A stretch of DNA of 64,000 nucleotides, from assembly GCA_019118885.1 (NCBI GenBank), contig DWYB01000086.1:1-64000 (forward strand), given 5' to 3'. A program made the translations under genes and the position numbers. This DNA is from Candidatus Mediterraneibacter surreyensis (GTDB lineage: Bacteria > Bacillota > Clostridia > Lachnospirales > Lachnospiraceae). A model generated the notes under the pieces. That model saw only the letters and a list, made by a program, of their open reading frames with translations. It was not told where the DNA came from and did no database searches. Shown piece after piece: positions 7,959 to 16,742 of the stretch. The number at the start of each line of letters is the position of its first letter. The stretch's first letter is position 1.

Positions 7959-8789
7959 ATGGAATACAAGATAAAAATGATAGGGCTGGATCTGGACGGC
8001 ACGCTCCTTACGGATAAAAAGGAACTGACTGAGCGGACAAGAAAAGCCGTCAGCAGCGCTCTGGAGCAGGGCGTCGTGGTTCTTGTAGCCACAGGACGGC
8101 CGTGGCTTGGAGTGCCGGAGGAACTGAGAAATTTTCCGGGAATGAGATATGCGCTTACATCTAACGGAGCAAGGATCATTGACACTCTGGAAAACCGGGT
8201 GATAGAGGAACATCTGCTTTCGCCGGATCTGGCAAAAAAAGCATTGGAAATCTGTGGGAAATATGATACATTACAGGAGGTATATTTTGACGGTCAGGGG
8301 TACGCCCCGGCAGATAAAATGGCCTGTGTGGAAAAGTACCATAAAAATCCCAGCATGTGTGAATACATGAGAAAGACAAGGATACCGGTAAAGGATATTT
8401 TTGAACTGGTGGAAAAAGAGAACCGGGGGCTTGACAAAGTCCAGGCGCTTTTTGCTGATATGAAAGAACGTTCTCAGGCATGGCGGGAGCTGAAGACAGA
8501 CAGCGGACTGGAGCTTGTAGGATCGCTGAAATATAATATCGAGATCAATGCTGCCGGTGTCAATAAAGGAACAGGGCTTGTCAATCTGGGGCGTCTTTTG
8601 GGAATCAGACGTGAGGAGATCATGGCATGCGGAGACGGCGATAATGATGAGGTGATGCTCAGAGAAGCAGGACTCGGCGTTGCCATGGCGAACGCAGAAG
8701 AGCAGGTGAAAGCAGCGGCAGATTATGTGACGTTGTCTAATGAAGAGGACGGAGTCGCTGCAGCGATTGAGAAGTTCGTGCTGTCATAG
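7959..8789 (+). CDS. Cof-type HAD-superfamily phosphatase
   Basis: This 276-residue cytosolic hydrolase of the HAD Cof/YidA group probably dephosphorylates sugar phosphates or related metabolites. Motif I is GLDLDGTLL with the nucleophile Asp, and motif IV is GDGDNDEVML. The C2-type cap lies between them. The start at MEYKIKM (7959) is preferred because GGAG lies 6 nt upstream, whereas an in-frame ATG at 7947 has no ribosome binding site. It is divergent from the wall hydrolase and followed by uppP 57 nt later. Confidence 0.88.
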   Translation: MEYKIKMIGLDLDGTLLTDKKELTERTRKAVSSALEQGVVVLVATGRPWLGVPEELRNFPGMRYALTSNGARIIDTLENRVIEEHLLSPDLAKKALEICGKYDTLQEVYFDGQGYAPADKMACVEKYHKNPSMCEYMRKTRIPVKDIFELVEKENRGLDKVQALFADMKERSQAWRELKTDSGLELVGSLKYNIEINAAGVNKGTGLVNLGRLLGIRREEIMACGDGDNDEVMLREAGLGVAMANAEEQVKAAADYVTLSNEEDGVAAAIEKFVLS

Positions 8790-8846
8790 AGCATAGTGTT
8801 GATTCTAAATATTTGATCCCGTGTGATCAGGAGGAGGAAAGAGGAA

Positions 8847-9674
8847 ATGTTGGATATATTAAAAGCGATTATTTTCGGTATTGTAGAGGGAATTACGGAA
8901 TGGCTTCCGATCAGCAGCACCGGGCATCTGATTATATTAGAAGAACTGCTGAAACTGGATCAGGGCGATGCGTTTTTTGAGATGTTCCAGGTTGTTATCC
9001 AGCTCGGAGCGATCCTGGCTGTGATTGTGATCTACTTCCATAAGCTGAATCCGTTTTCACCGAAAAAAACGGAGAAACAAAAAATGCTGACCTGGCAGAT
9101 ATGGATCAAGGTGATCATAGGATGTGTTCCGGCAGGAGTAATCGGGCTTTTGTTTAACGATCTGATTGATAAAATGCTGTATCACTGGTATGTAGTTGCG
9201 ATCACACTGATCGTATACGGTGTCCTGTTTATTGTAGTAGAAAATTATCAGAAAGATAAAGCGCCTCAGGTAACAAAGTTTTCTCAGTTGACAATACCCA
9301 TGATCCTGATCATCGGTGTATTTCAGATGCTGGCGCTGATCCCGGGAACTTCCCGGTCCGGCGCTACGATCGTGGGGGCTCTTATGATCGGCGTTTCCAG
9401 AAGTGTAGCAACGGAATATACTTTCTTCCTGGCAATCCCGGTTATGTTTGGTGCAAGTCTTCTAAAGCTGGTTAAGTTCGGATTAAATTTTACGGGCATG
9501 CAAGTGGCTGTGCTGCTGGTGGGAATGGTAGTTTCATTTGCAGTATCCATCGTAGCGATCAAGTTCCTGATGAGCTATATCCGCAAGAATGATTTTAAGG
9601 TTTTCGGATATTACAGGATCGCTCTCGGTGTGATTGTATTCCTGTTCTTCGGAATCAGTGCCCTGCTTGCATAA
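8847..9674 (+). CDS. uppP: undecaprenyl-diphosphatase
   Basis: UppP (BacA) removes a phosphate from undecaprenyl diphosphate at the membrane so that the lipid carrier can be reused in wall synthesis. High activity gives bacitracin tolerance. The 275 residues form the usual polytopic protein. Both signature segments are present: [16 protein letters not shown] near the N-terminus and [10 protein letters not shown] in the second half. The ATG at 8847 follows GGAGGAAAGAGG. Confidence 0.96.
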   Translation: MLDILKAIIFGIVEGITEWLPISSTGHLIILEELLKLDQGDAFFEMFQVVIQLGAILAVIVIYFHKLNPFSPKKTEKQKMLTWQIWIKVIIGCVPAGVIGLLFNDLIDKMLYHWYVVAITLIVYGVLFIVVENYQKDKAPQVTKFSQLTIPMILIIGVFQMLALIPGTSRSGATIVGALMIGVSRSVATEYTFFLAIPVMFGASLLKLVKFGLNFTGMQVAVLLVGMVVSFAVSIVAIKFLMSYIRKNDFKVFGYYRIALGVIVFLFFGISALLA

Positions 9675-9690
9675 AGTTTCATTATAGGGC

Positions 9691-9718
9691 TTGAAATTTG
9701 CGTAAAACATGCTAAACT
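9691..9718 (+). promoter_or_regulatory. promoter of the amino-acid transporter operon
   Basis: TTGAAA (9691-9696) and TAAACT (9713-9718) are separated by 16 nt, 55 nt upstream of the binding-protein start. Confidence 0.6.
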
Positions 9719-9773
9719 TAATAAGATAATCTGTATGATTATGCAATTGAAAAACAAATGGAGGAATGCAAAA

Positions 9774-10661
9774 ATGAAAAAGTTATTGGCAGTATGCTTA
9801 ACGGCAGCGCTCACTGTCGGGATGATCGCTGGATGCGGAAGCAACAGCGACAGCAGCAACGGCAGCAGTTCAGGATCTGATAAGAGCAGCGCTAAGACAG
9901 CGAAAGTGATTGATGTAGATCTTACAAGCGAGGAGTATGCGTTCGGTGTTGACAAGACACAGCCGGAGCTTCTTGAGAAGGTGAATGCATTCATCGCCAA
10001 GATACAGGATGATGGAACGCTGGATGAGATCTTTGATAAATATTTCGGAGGCGGAGAGCCGACACCGGTAGAGTCCGCTGCTCTGGATGAGTCCAAGGAT
10101 CAGCTTGTAGTTGCTACAAATGCAGCGTTTGAGCCTTTCGAGTATATGCAGGGCGACAGCTATGTAGGAATTGACATGGAGATCGCGGCGCTTCTTGCAG
10201 ATGAGCTCGGACAGGAGCTTGTGATCCAGAACATGGATTTCGATGCAGTGTGCCTGTCTGTCGGACAGCAGAAATGTGACATCGCGATGGCTGGTCTTAC
10301 AGTCAGCGATGAGAGAAAAGAGTATGTAACATTCTCAGATACGTACTATCAGGCATCTCAGCGTCTGATCGTGCCAAGCGACGATACGACGTTTGACGGT
10401 ATGACAGATGCGGATACTGTTGCAGCGGCACTGGCTGATCTGGATTCTTCTGTTAAGATCGGCGTTCAGCAGGGAACAACAGGAAACAGCTACGTAGAGG
10501 GAAGCGAGGATCTCGGATTCCCGGGACTTCAGGCTACATGCCAGACATATAAGAGCGGATCCCTTGCAGTGCAGGATATGCTCAATGGGAATATCGATTA
10601 CGTGATCATCGATGCGGCTCCGGCGGAAGCGATCACAAAAGCGATCAATGAAATGCAGTAA
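9774..10661 (+). CDS. polar amino-acid ABC transporter substrate-binding lipoprotein, circularly permuted
   Basis: This is a lipoprotein (lipobox VGMIAGC, Cys21) of the SBP_bac_3 family that would deliver an amino acid to the permease encoded downstream. The order of its parts is unusual. Residues about 43-93 (LTSEEYAFGVDKTQPELLEK to GTLDEIFDKYFG) correspond to the C-terminal end of ordinary GlnH-type proteins. Residues about 109-295 then begin with the normal mature N-terminus (LVVATNAAFEPFEYMQGD) and stop after VIIDAAPAEAITKAINEMQ, where ordinary members continue for about 50 more residues. The fold should be complete but with new termini. Substrate is unknown. Confidence 0.9.
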   Translation: MKKLLAVCLTAALTVGMIAGCGSNSDSSNGSSSGSDKSSAKTAKVIDVDLTSEEYAFGVDKTQPELLEKVNAFIAKIQDDGTLDEIFDKYFGGGEPTPVESAALDESKDQLVVATNAAFEPFEYMQGDSYVGIDMEIAALLADELGQELVIQNMDFDAVCLSVGQQKCDIAMAGLTVSDERKEYVTFSDTYYQASQRLIVPSDDTTFDGMTDADTVAAALADLDSSVKIGVQQGTTGNSYVEGSEDLGFPGLQATCQTYKSGSLAVQDMLNGNIDYVIIDAAPAEAITKAINEMQ

Positions 10662-10676
10662 ATAGGACTTGAATTC

Positions 10677-10746
10677 AGGAAGGAAAATACAGGCATCAAA
10701 GGAGAATGTCAGAGTTCATCACAGATGCAGGCATTTTCCTTCTTTT
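10677..10746 (+). terminator. hairpin attenuator between binding protein and permease
   Basis: 10677-10697 pairs with 10724-10743 over about 18 positions, followed by TTTT. It lies in the 99-nt gap before the permease and probably lowers permease/ATPase expression relative to the binding protein. Confidence 0.75.
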
Positions 10747-10760
10747 GAGAAGGGAACGCA

Positions 10761-11471
10761 ATGGGTAATTTTGGTCAGAAGATAAATAAGTTCATAGAAA
10801 TATTTATAGATCAGAACGGATATGTGAGGGTTGTACAGGGCTTACAGAATACACTTCTTATCGCTATATGCGGTCTGATCATCGGTATCCTGATCGGTAC
10901 GATCATCGCGACCGTAAGGGTGCTGCCGAAATATAAAATGTTACCGAGAGTGCTGAACGGGTTCTGCAGTTTTTATGTGGCTCTGTTCCGCGGTACGCCT
11001 ATGGTTGTGCAGCTCCTTGTGTTTTATTATGTGCTTCTGCCTCTTATCGGCTGGAACATTAACGGAGTACAGGTCTCCATGCTTGTCTTCGGGCTTAACA
11101 GCGGCGCCTACATATCCGAGATCATGAGGAGCGGAATCCAGTCCGTTGATCCCGGGCAGATGGAGGCAGGCCGGGCAGTTGGATTAAGCTTCGGAGCGAG
11201 CATGACAAAGATTGTGATCCCCCAGGCGGTGAAGAACATTCTTCCTACGCTTGGAAATGAGTTCATCTCACTGATCAAGGAAACGTCAGTCGTCAGTTTC
11301 GTAGGCGCGGCGGATCTGTATGTGGCATTTAACTATATCGGAACAAACAATTATGAGTTCATGGTGCCGTATCTGGTAATGGCGCTGATCTACATTGCCC
11401 TTGTGCTGGTGATCACCCTGCTCATAAAAATACTGGAAAGGAGCCTGAAGAAGAGTGATAGACGTAATTAA
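10761..11471 (+). CDS. polar amino-acid ABC transporter permease
   Basis: This is a 236-residue inner-membrane permease of the HisM/GlnP family. TM segments are visible at about 25-50, 70-95, 100-120 and 195-225. The EAA loop that contacts the ATPase is [26 protein letters not shown] at about 135-155. It lies between the binding protein and the ATPase and overlaps the ATPase gene by 17 nt, so the two are translationally coupled. One permease gene suggests a homodimer. Confidence 0.94.
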   Translation: MGNFGQKINKFIEIFIDQNGYVRVVQGLQNTLLIAICGLIIGILIGTIIATVRVLPKYKMLPRVLNGFCSFYVALFRGTPMVVQLLVFYYVLLPLIGWNINGVQVSMLVFGLNSGAYISEIMRSGIQSVDPGQMEAGRAVGLSFGASMTKIVIPQAVKNILPTLGNEFISLIKETSVVSFVGAADLYVAFNYIGTNNYEFMVPYLVMALIYIALVLVITLLIKILERSLKKSDRRN

Positions 11472-12279
11472 TCTTAGGAAAAGCTTCGGTGATCTTGAGA
11501 TCTTAAAAGGAATCAATATCACGATCAACAAAGGCGATATCGTCGCGGTGCTCGGTCCGTCAGGTTCCGGTAAAAGTACTTTTCTGCGCTGTCTGAACTG
11601 TATGGAAGATCCAACCTCGGGCAGTATTATCTTTAAAGGCGTAGATATCGCGGATATGAAGGTTGACATCAATGTGCACCGTCGTCACATGGGGATGGTG
11701 TTCCAGCATTTCAACCTGTTCAATAATAAGACGGTGCTCCAGAATGTGATGATGGCTCCGGCATATCTCAGATGCCAGGATCTGAAGAAAGCGAAACGGA
11801 AAAACAGGATGATCCGTTTTAAAAATATATTTCGGAGCAATAAGGAAGATCTGATTCCGATCACAACGACGAAAGAGCAGATCAAAAGTGAGGCAAAGAA
11901 GCAGGCGCTTGATCTCCTGAAGCGTATCGGGCTGGACGACAAAGCGGACGTTTACCCGTCCACACTGTCCGGCGGACAGAAACAGCGAGTGGCGATCATC
12001 CGGTCTCTCGCCATGAATCCGGATGTGATCCTGTTTGACGAGCCTACATCTGCGCTGGATCCGGAGATGGTTGGCGAGGTTCTCGATCTTATGAAGAAAC
12101 TGGCAAAAGACGGGATGACGATGGTAGTTGTCACTCATGAGATGGGATTTGCAAGGGAAGTGGCATCAAGAGTGATCTTTATGGACGACGGGCAGATCCG
12201 TGAGGAGGCTCCTCCGGAAGAGTTCTTTGAGCATCCAAAGGATGAGAGATTGAAAGAGTTCCTGTCAAAGATCTTATAG
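11455..12279 (+). CDS. polar amino-acid ABC transporter ATP-binding protein with a basic insertion
   Basis: This GlnQ-type ATPase energises the adjacent permease. Walker A is GPSGSGKS (34-41), the Q-loop Gln is in VFQHFN, the signature is LSGGQ (171-175) and Walker B is ILFDEP (192-197). It has 274 residues against about 240 in typical relatives. The extra 30 or so residues sit at about 108-143, are rich in Lys and Arg ([20 protein letters not shown]) and lie in the helical subdomain before the signature. The GTG start at 11455 overlaps the permease gene. Confidence 0.93.
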   Translation: MIDVINLRKSFGDLEILKGINITINKGDIVAVLGPSGSGKSTFLRCLNCMEDPTSGSIIFKGVDIADMKVDINVHRRHMGMVFQHFNLFNNKTVLQNVMMAPAYLRCQDLKKAKRKNRMIRFKNIFRSNKEDLIPITTTKEQIKSEAKKQALDLLKRIGLDDKADVYPSTLSGGQKQRVAIIRSLAMNPDVILFDEPTSALDPEMVGEVLDLMKKLAKDGMTMVVVTHEMGFAREVASRVIFMDDGQIREEAPPEEFFEHPKDERLKEFLSKIL

Positions 12280-12293
12280 CTTTATATTGACAG

Positions 12294-12378
12294 AATCGCC
12301 GGAATTGCGATCGCGTCAGAAAGACAAAGGGAGAGATCCCTGCGGGTTCTGTGGCGCGGCATGATTCCGGCGTGATTT
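12294..12378 (+). terminator. complex hairpin after the amino-acid transporter operon
   Basis: 12297-12305 (CGCCGGAAT) pairs perfectly with 12364-12372, followed by TGATTTTATT. Inside the large loop, CAGAA/TTCTG and GGGA/TCCC can also pair, giving a branched structure. It is probably the operon terminator, though the branching and position 35 nt before the next gene leave room for a regulatory leader. Confidence 0.55.
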
Positions 12379-12412
12379 TATTATACGGAAAATATTTGGG
12401 AGTGTATGGAAT

Positions 12413-14164
12413 ATGAACTATGAACGGATACACAAGGCGACTTTCCTTGAACGGCCAAATCGCTTTATTGCGTATGTGGAGATGAGTGGAGAGAAAGAAA
12501 CCGTCCATGTGAAGAATACAGGGAGATGCGCGGAGCTGCTGATTCCGGGAACGACAGTTTATATACAGGAAAGCGATAACCCGGAAAGAAAGACGAAATG
12601 GGATCTGATCGCTGTCAAAAAAGGTGAACGTCTGATCAATATGGATTCCCAGATTCCGAACCGGGCAGTTCAGGAGTGGATCGAGGGCGGGGGGCTGTTT
12701 TCTGATGTCCGTCTGATCCGTCCTGAGACGACATATGGGAATTCCCGTTTTGACCTGTATGTGGAAACAGGTGAAAAGAGGGTATTTGTCGAGGTCAAGG
12801 GAGTTACCCTGGAAGAGGATGGCGTATGCCAATTTCCGGACGCTCCCAGCGACCGCGCGGTGAAGCATCTGGAAGAGCTGATCCGGGCGAAAAAAGAGGG
12901 GTATGAGACGTATGTATTCTTTGTGATTCAGATGAAAAATGTAAAATATTTTACACCAAATACAGATACACATCCCGCATTTGCAGAAGCTTTGAAGAAA
13001 GCGGCCTCAGCCGGTGTAAAGATAGTTGCTTACGACTGTGAGGTGACGCCTGAAAGCATTGAGATCAGTTCGCCCGTGGATGTAGTGCTGGAAAGCCCCA
13101 GAATGAAAGAGGCGGTCGCTCCTCTTGTGGAATGGTTCCGCAGGAACAAAAGAGATCTGCCCTGGCGGCACAGGATGGACGCCTACAGGGTATGGATTTC
13201 CGAGATTATGCTCCAGCAGACCAGAGTGGAGGCAGTGAAACCATATTATGAGAGGTTCCTGCAGGAACTGCCGGATATAAAGGCGCTGGCGGAAGTTCCG
13301 GAAGACCGTCTGCTGAAACTGTGGGAAGGTCTGGGGTATTACAACCGGGCACGCAATCTGAAATATGCCGCATGTCAGATCATGGAGGAATATGGCGGAA
13401 AATTCCCTGAGACATATGATGAAATACGGTCGTTAAAAGGAATCGGAAATTATACGGCAGGAGCTATCAGTTCTTTTGTGTACAATATCCCGAAGCCGGC
13501 CGTAGACGGAAACGTTCTGCGTGTGGTAAGCCGCATAACGGCAGACGGGACTGACATGGCGAAGACGGCGGGAAAGGGAAAGGTTGAAAAGGAGATAGAA
13601 GAAGTGATCCCCCGGGATGCGGCCGGAGATTTCAACCAGAGTCTGATCGAGCTCGGCGCTATCGTATGTCTGCCAAACGGGGAACCGAGATGCGGCGAGT
13701 GCCCGGTAAAGGATCTTTGTCTGGCGCATATACAGGGGAGGGAGATGGAGTTTCCTGTAAAGACAAAAGCGAAGGAGCGCCGAATCGAGAAACGAACCGT
13801 TCTTTTGTTCCGGGATGAAGAGAAAATCGCGATCAGGAAGCGTCCGGCCCGCGGCCTACTGGCGGGAATGTATGAATTCCCCAACCGCAAGGGGCATATG
13901 GGAAAGGATGAAGTAATACGTTATGGAAAGGCTCTTGGTCTGACTCCGGTCCGTATCCGGGAACTGGGGACGGCGAAACATATATTCAGCCATGTAGAGT
14001 GGCATATGATCGGATATGAGATTCTCGTGGATGAGCTGGAGAAAAATATGGCGGAGGATATGACGGGGAAAGAAGGATATGTGATTTTTGCAGATATACG
14101 GGAACTTCAGGAAGAGTATCCGATCCCGTCAGCTTTTGGAGCGTATATGCCACATAGCGGATGA
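12413..14164 (+). CDS. mutY: SfsA-MutY fusion: nuclease-like domain joined to A/G-specific adenine glycosylase
   Basis: This 583-residue protein has two complete domains. Residues 1-230 are SfsA, a PD-(D/E)XK-fold DNA/RNA-binding nuclease family; Asp114 (SRFDLYV) and Glu127-x-Lys129 (FVEVKG) supply the nuclease-type residues. Residues 231-583 are MutY, which removes adenine mispaired with 8-oxoguanine. This part has WISEIMLQQTRV with Glu264, the helix-hairpin-helix LKGIGNYTAGA, catalytic Asp365 in VDGNV, a 4Fe-4S cluster (Cys419, 427, 430, 436) and a C-terminal NUDIX-like 8-oxoG recognition domain. There is no stop or frameshift between the parts. The fusion implies that SfsA acts on DNA in the repair context, which is an inference. 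Confidence 0.93.
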   Translation: MNYERIHKATFLERPNRFIAYVEMSGEKETVHVKNTGRCAELLIPGTTVYIQESDNPERKTKWDLIAVKKGERLINMDSQIPNRAVQEWIEGGGLFSDVRLIRPETTYGNSRFDLYVETGEKRVFVEVKGVTLEEDGVCQFPDAPSDRAVKHLEELIRAKKEGYETYVFFVIQMKNVKYFTPNTDTHPAFAEALKKAASAGVKIVAYDCEVTPESIEISSPVDVVLESPRMKEAVAPLVEWFRRNKRDLPWRHRMDAYRVWISEIMLQQTRVEAVKPYYERFLQELPDIKALAEVPEDRLLKLWEGLGYYNRARNLKYAACQIMEEYGGKFPETYDEIRSLKGIGNYTAGAISSFVYNIPKPAVDGNVLRVVSRITADGTDMAKTAGKGKVEKEIEEVIPRDAAGDFNQSLIELGAIVCLPNGEPRCGECPVKDLCLAHIQGREMEFPVKTKAKERRIEKRTVLLFRDEEKIAIRKRPARGLLAGMYEFPNRKGHMGKDEVIRYGKALGLTPVRIRELGTAKHIFSHVEWHMIGYEILVDELEKNMAEDMTGKEGYVIFADIRELQEEYPIPSAFGAYMPHSG

Positions 14165-14229
14165 ATGGCGCAGTTCAGCCTGCCCCTTTGGAAAAACCAT
14201 GGACAAGTAACAGAGCTCGCTCGGTTTTC

Positions 14230-14258
14230 TTGAAACCATCGGCGGTGTGTGGTATAAT
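14230..14258 (+). promoter_or_regulatory. promoter of the TetR/lipid kinase pair
   Basis: TTGAAA (14230-14235) and TATAAT (14253-14258) are separated by 17 nt, 34 nt upstream of the TetR start. Confidence 0.8.
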
Positions 14259-14292
14259 TTCCCCATATACAAAAACAGGAGAGTAACATAAA

Positions 14293-14907
14293 ATGAGTGA
14301 AAAAGCATCAATTTCCAGGCAGCAGCAGAAGTCTATGGAGACGCGGGAGAAGATCTTTCAGGCGGCGAAGAGGATCCTGCAGAAAAAAGGATACGAGGAG
14401 CTGTCGATCAAAAATATCTGCGAGGAAGCCGGAGTGTCTAACGGCAGCTTTTATCATCATTTTAAGACAAAGGATGATCTGCTTTCCTACTATATAGAGG
14501 ATCAGCCGAAGATCAATCCGGATCTTCTGGAGATGCCTGACAGCGCAGCCGGTGTAAAAGAAGGGATCATCCAGGTGTACATGAACTATGTGAAATATTG
14601 CAGGGAACTTGGCGTGGAATTTATGTCTGAATATTATGATACAAAGAATCAGGCGCTGAACGCGGCGATCAGGATGGAAAGACCTTATCCTATCGTGACT
14701 GTGCAGCATTATGTGGAGAGAGCTGAGCAGGCGGGCGTTGTAAAACTGAATGTGAAGCTGGAGGAATTTACGACGGACATCCGGATGATCGTTATCGGAA
14801 ATGTGTTTGAGTGGTGTGTGAAGCATGGGGAAGCTGATTTTGAAGGGAATATGAGCCGCTCTCTGGGAAAATATCTTGACGCGACCCTATGTGACGCAAA
14901 CGAATGA
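14293..14907 (+). CDS. TetR/AcrR-family transcriptional regulator
   Basis: This 204-residue regulator has the TetR helix-turn-helix at about 20-65 (LSIKNICEEAGVSNGSFYHHF) and an unassigned ligand-binding C-terminal domain. Such proteins are usually repressors released by a small molecule. AGGAGAG precedes the ATG. The 3' end lies 31 nt before the lipid kinase start, so the two genes are probably co-transcribed, and the kinase is the natural candidate target. The ligand is unknown. Confidence 0.9.
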   Translation: MSEKASISRQQQKSMETREKIFQAAKRILQKKGYEELSIKNICEEAGVSNGSFYHHFKTKDDLLSYYIEDQPKINPDLLEMPDSAAGVKEGIIQVYMNYVKYCRELGVEFMSEYYDTKNQALNAAIRMERPYPIVTVQHYVERAEQAGVVKLNVKLEEFTTDIRMIVIGNVFEWCVKHGEADFEGNMSRSLGKYLDATLCDANE

Positions 14908-14938
14908 CTGTCAGGTCGGCAGTGCTTATGAGGAAGAA

Positions 14939-15883
14939 ATGATGGGGGATAAATCGGCAAAGACGGAATATGATATTATTATAAATCCTAAAGCCCGTTC
15001 CGGTATGGGAGAAATGGTATGGAAGCGTCTTGAGCCTGAGTTAAAAAAGCGGAGGGTGTCATACCGCGGTTATATGACCAGGAAGCGGAATCACGCCGAA
15101 AAGATCGCGGCGGAGATTACGGCAGATGATCGGAGCCATACACTGATCGTTCTTGGAGGAGACGGCACGGTAAATGAAGTTGTCAACGGTATCAAAAATC
15201 CGGAGAAGATTACATTCGGATACATTCCCATCGGATCGAGCAACGATTTCGCAAGGGGCCTCGGGATTCCGAAAGATCCGGACCGGGCGCTTGATATCAT
15301 ACTTAATCCGAAGAAAGTGATACATATGGATTTGGGAATCCTTACAAGAGCGGGGAAAGAACGCCGTTTTGCTGTGAGCGCGGGGATTGGATTCGACGCT
15401 GCAGTCTGCCATGAGGTCTGTGTATCCCGGTGGAAGATCATACTGAACCGGATCGGACTGGGGAAACTAAGCTATGCAGTGGTGGCTCTGGACCGGCTCA
15501 GAAAAGATCGGCCGGTGACAGTAAAAATGCGGTTCCCTGACGGAAAGGAAAAGATATTTGATAAGACATATTTCGCAGCTTTTATGAATCTCCCTTATGA
15601 GGGCGGCGGATTTAAGTTCTGTCCGGAGGCGTCTGCCAAAGACGGCCTTCTGGATGTAGCCGTCCTGCACGGCGTTCCTGTTTTAAAGATTCTTTTTCTG
15701 CTGCCTCTGGCATTTGCGGGAAAGCACGTAGGATTTAAAGGGGTAAATATATTGAAATGCAAACAGGTACAGATAAAGTCATCCAAAGCCTGTCCGCTGC
15801 ATACAGACGGAGAGCCGGGATTTTTAAGAAAAGAGATTACAGTGCGTGCCAGGGAAGCGTGGATGAGGGTTATAACCGGTTAA
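14939..15883 (+). CDS. diacylglycerol kinase-family lipid kinase
   Basis: This protein of about 314 residues belongs to the YegS/BmrU/DgkB lipid kinase family, which phosphorylates diacylglycerol or related lipids at the membrane surface. The ATP-binding motif is VLGGDGTVNEVVNGI and a second conserved loop is PIGSSNDFARGLGIP. The C-terminal half has the EGGGFKFCPEASAKDGLLDV segment typical of the family. Two adjacent ATGs (14939 and 14942) follow AGGAAG; the second has better spacing, so the true protein may be one residue shorter. Confidence 0.9.
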   Translation: MMGDKSAKTEYDIIINPKARSGMGEMVWKRLEPELKKRRVSYRGYMTRKRNHAEKIAAEITADDRSHTLIVLGGDGTVNEVVNGIKNPEKITFGYIPIGSSNDFARGLGIPKDPDRALDIILNPKKVIHMDLGILTRAGKERRFAVSAGIGFDAAVCHEVCVSRWKIILNRIGLGKLSYAVVALDRLRKDRPVTVKMRFPDGKEKIFDKTYFAAFMNLPYEGGGFKFCPEASAKDGLLDVAVLHGVPVLKILFLLPLAFAGKHVGFKGVNILKCKQVQIKSSKACPLHTDGEPGFLRKEITVRAREAWMRVITG

Positions 15884-15917
15884 TTCAAAAGATTTGGTAA
15901 ATGTTTTGTGAAGATGG

Positions 15918-15946
15918 TTGTTGTCCATATTAAATCGTGCTATAAT
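15918..15946 (+). promoter_or_regulatory. promoter of the PAP2 gene
   Basis: TTGTTG (15918-15923) and TATAAT (15941-15946) are separated by 17 nt, leaving a leader of about 70 nt. Confidence 0.7.
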
Positions 15947-16023
15947 CGTGGCGGATTGAGAGAAATCCGGGGATAAATTCAATCAATAAGCAGGCGAAAC
16001 TGTAATTCAAAGGGGCGTCATTT

Positions 16024-16701
16024 ATGAAGCTGAAGAAGAAATTTTCGGATCTGGCCAAGAAATATAAACATGCCTGGGTATTTTTGTATATATTCGTGTA
16101 TATGCCATGGTTTCTGTTCCTGGAGAAACATGTGACGACGCGCTATCATGTGATTCAGACCGAGCTGGATAAACATATTCCGTTTATTGAATATTTTATT
16201 ATTCCGTATCTGCTGTGGTTTGTGTTTATCGTGGCGGTGTTTTTGTACTTTTTCTTTACGGATGTGCCCGGGTTTTATAAAATGGCGAAATTTATGTTTA
16301 CGGGAATGACGATATTCCTGATCATATCCACACTGTTCCCGAACGGTCAGGATTTAAGACCTGTGGTGTTTGAGAGAAATAATATATTTGTGGATATGGT
16401 GCGTATGCTTTACAGGGCGGATACATGTACAAATGTATTTCCAAGCCTTCATGTATTTAATTCGCTGAGCGCCTGTATCGCAATCAGTGAGAGCAGCGCT
16501 CTTAAGAAGCACAGAGGTATATGTATCGGTGCGTATGTGCTGGCGGGGCTTATCATACTTGCGACGATGTTCCTGAAACAGCATTCCGTGCTGGACGTGA
16601 TCGGGGCAGGCATCATGGCGTATATACTGTATCAGTTTGTATATGCTCCGGAAAAGAAGAGAATGCCGAAATACGCAAGGCAGAAACGACCGGTGCTTTA
16701 G
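16024..16701 (+). CDS. PAP2-family membrane phosphatase
   Basis: This 225-residue polytopic membrane protein has about five or six transmembrane helices. The phosphatase motifs are NVFPSLHVFNSL (C2, with the catalytic His) and LKQHSVLDVIGA (C3, with His and Asp). The C1 motif is weak. Related proteins dephosphorylate lipid phosphates or transfer phospho-headgroups. It follows a lipid kinase gene, which hints at a lipid substrate. The substrate is not determined by the sequence. Confidence 0.85.
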   Translation: MKLKKKFSDLAKKYKHAWVFLYIFVYMPWFLFLEKHVTTRYHVIQTELDKHIPFIEYFIIPYLLWFVFIVAVFLYFFFTDVPGFYKMAKFMFTGMTIFLIISTLFPNGQDLRPVVFERNNIFVDMVRMLYRADTCTNVFPSLHVFNSLSACIAISESSALKKHRGICIGAYVLAGLIILATMFLKQHSVLDVIGAGIMAYILYQFVYAPEKKRMPKYARQKRPVL

Positions 16702-16742
16702 AATATTGGATAGAAACATAGAAATCAGGAGGAAGAAGAATA

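Noticed and set aside
15895..15946. Copy of the shared element ahead of the PAP2 gene
   Set aside because: ATGTTTTGTGAAG is similar, but lies 40 nt from the -10 position where 44 would be needed, and lacks the CAT triplet.
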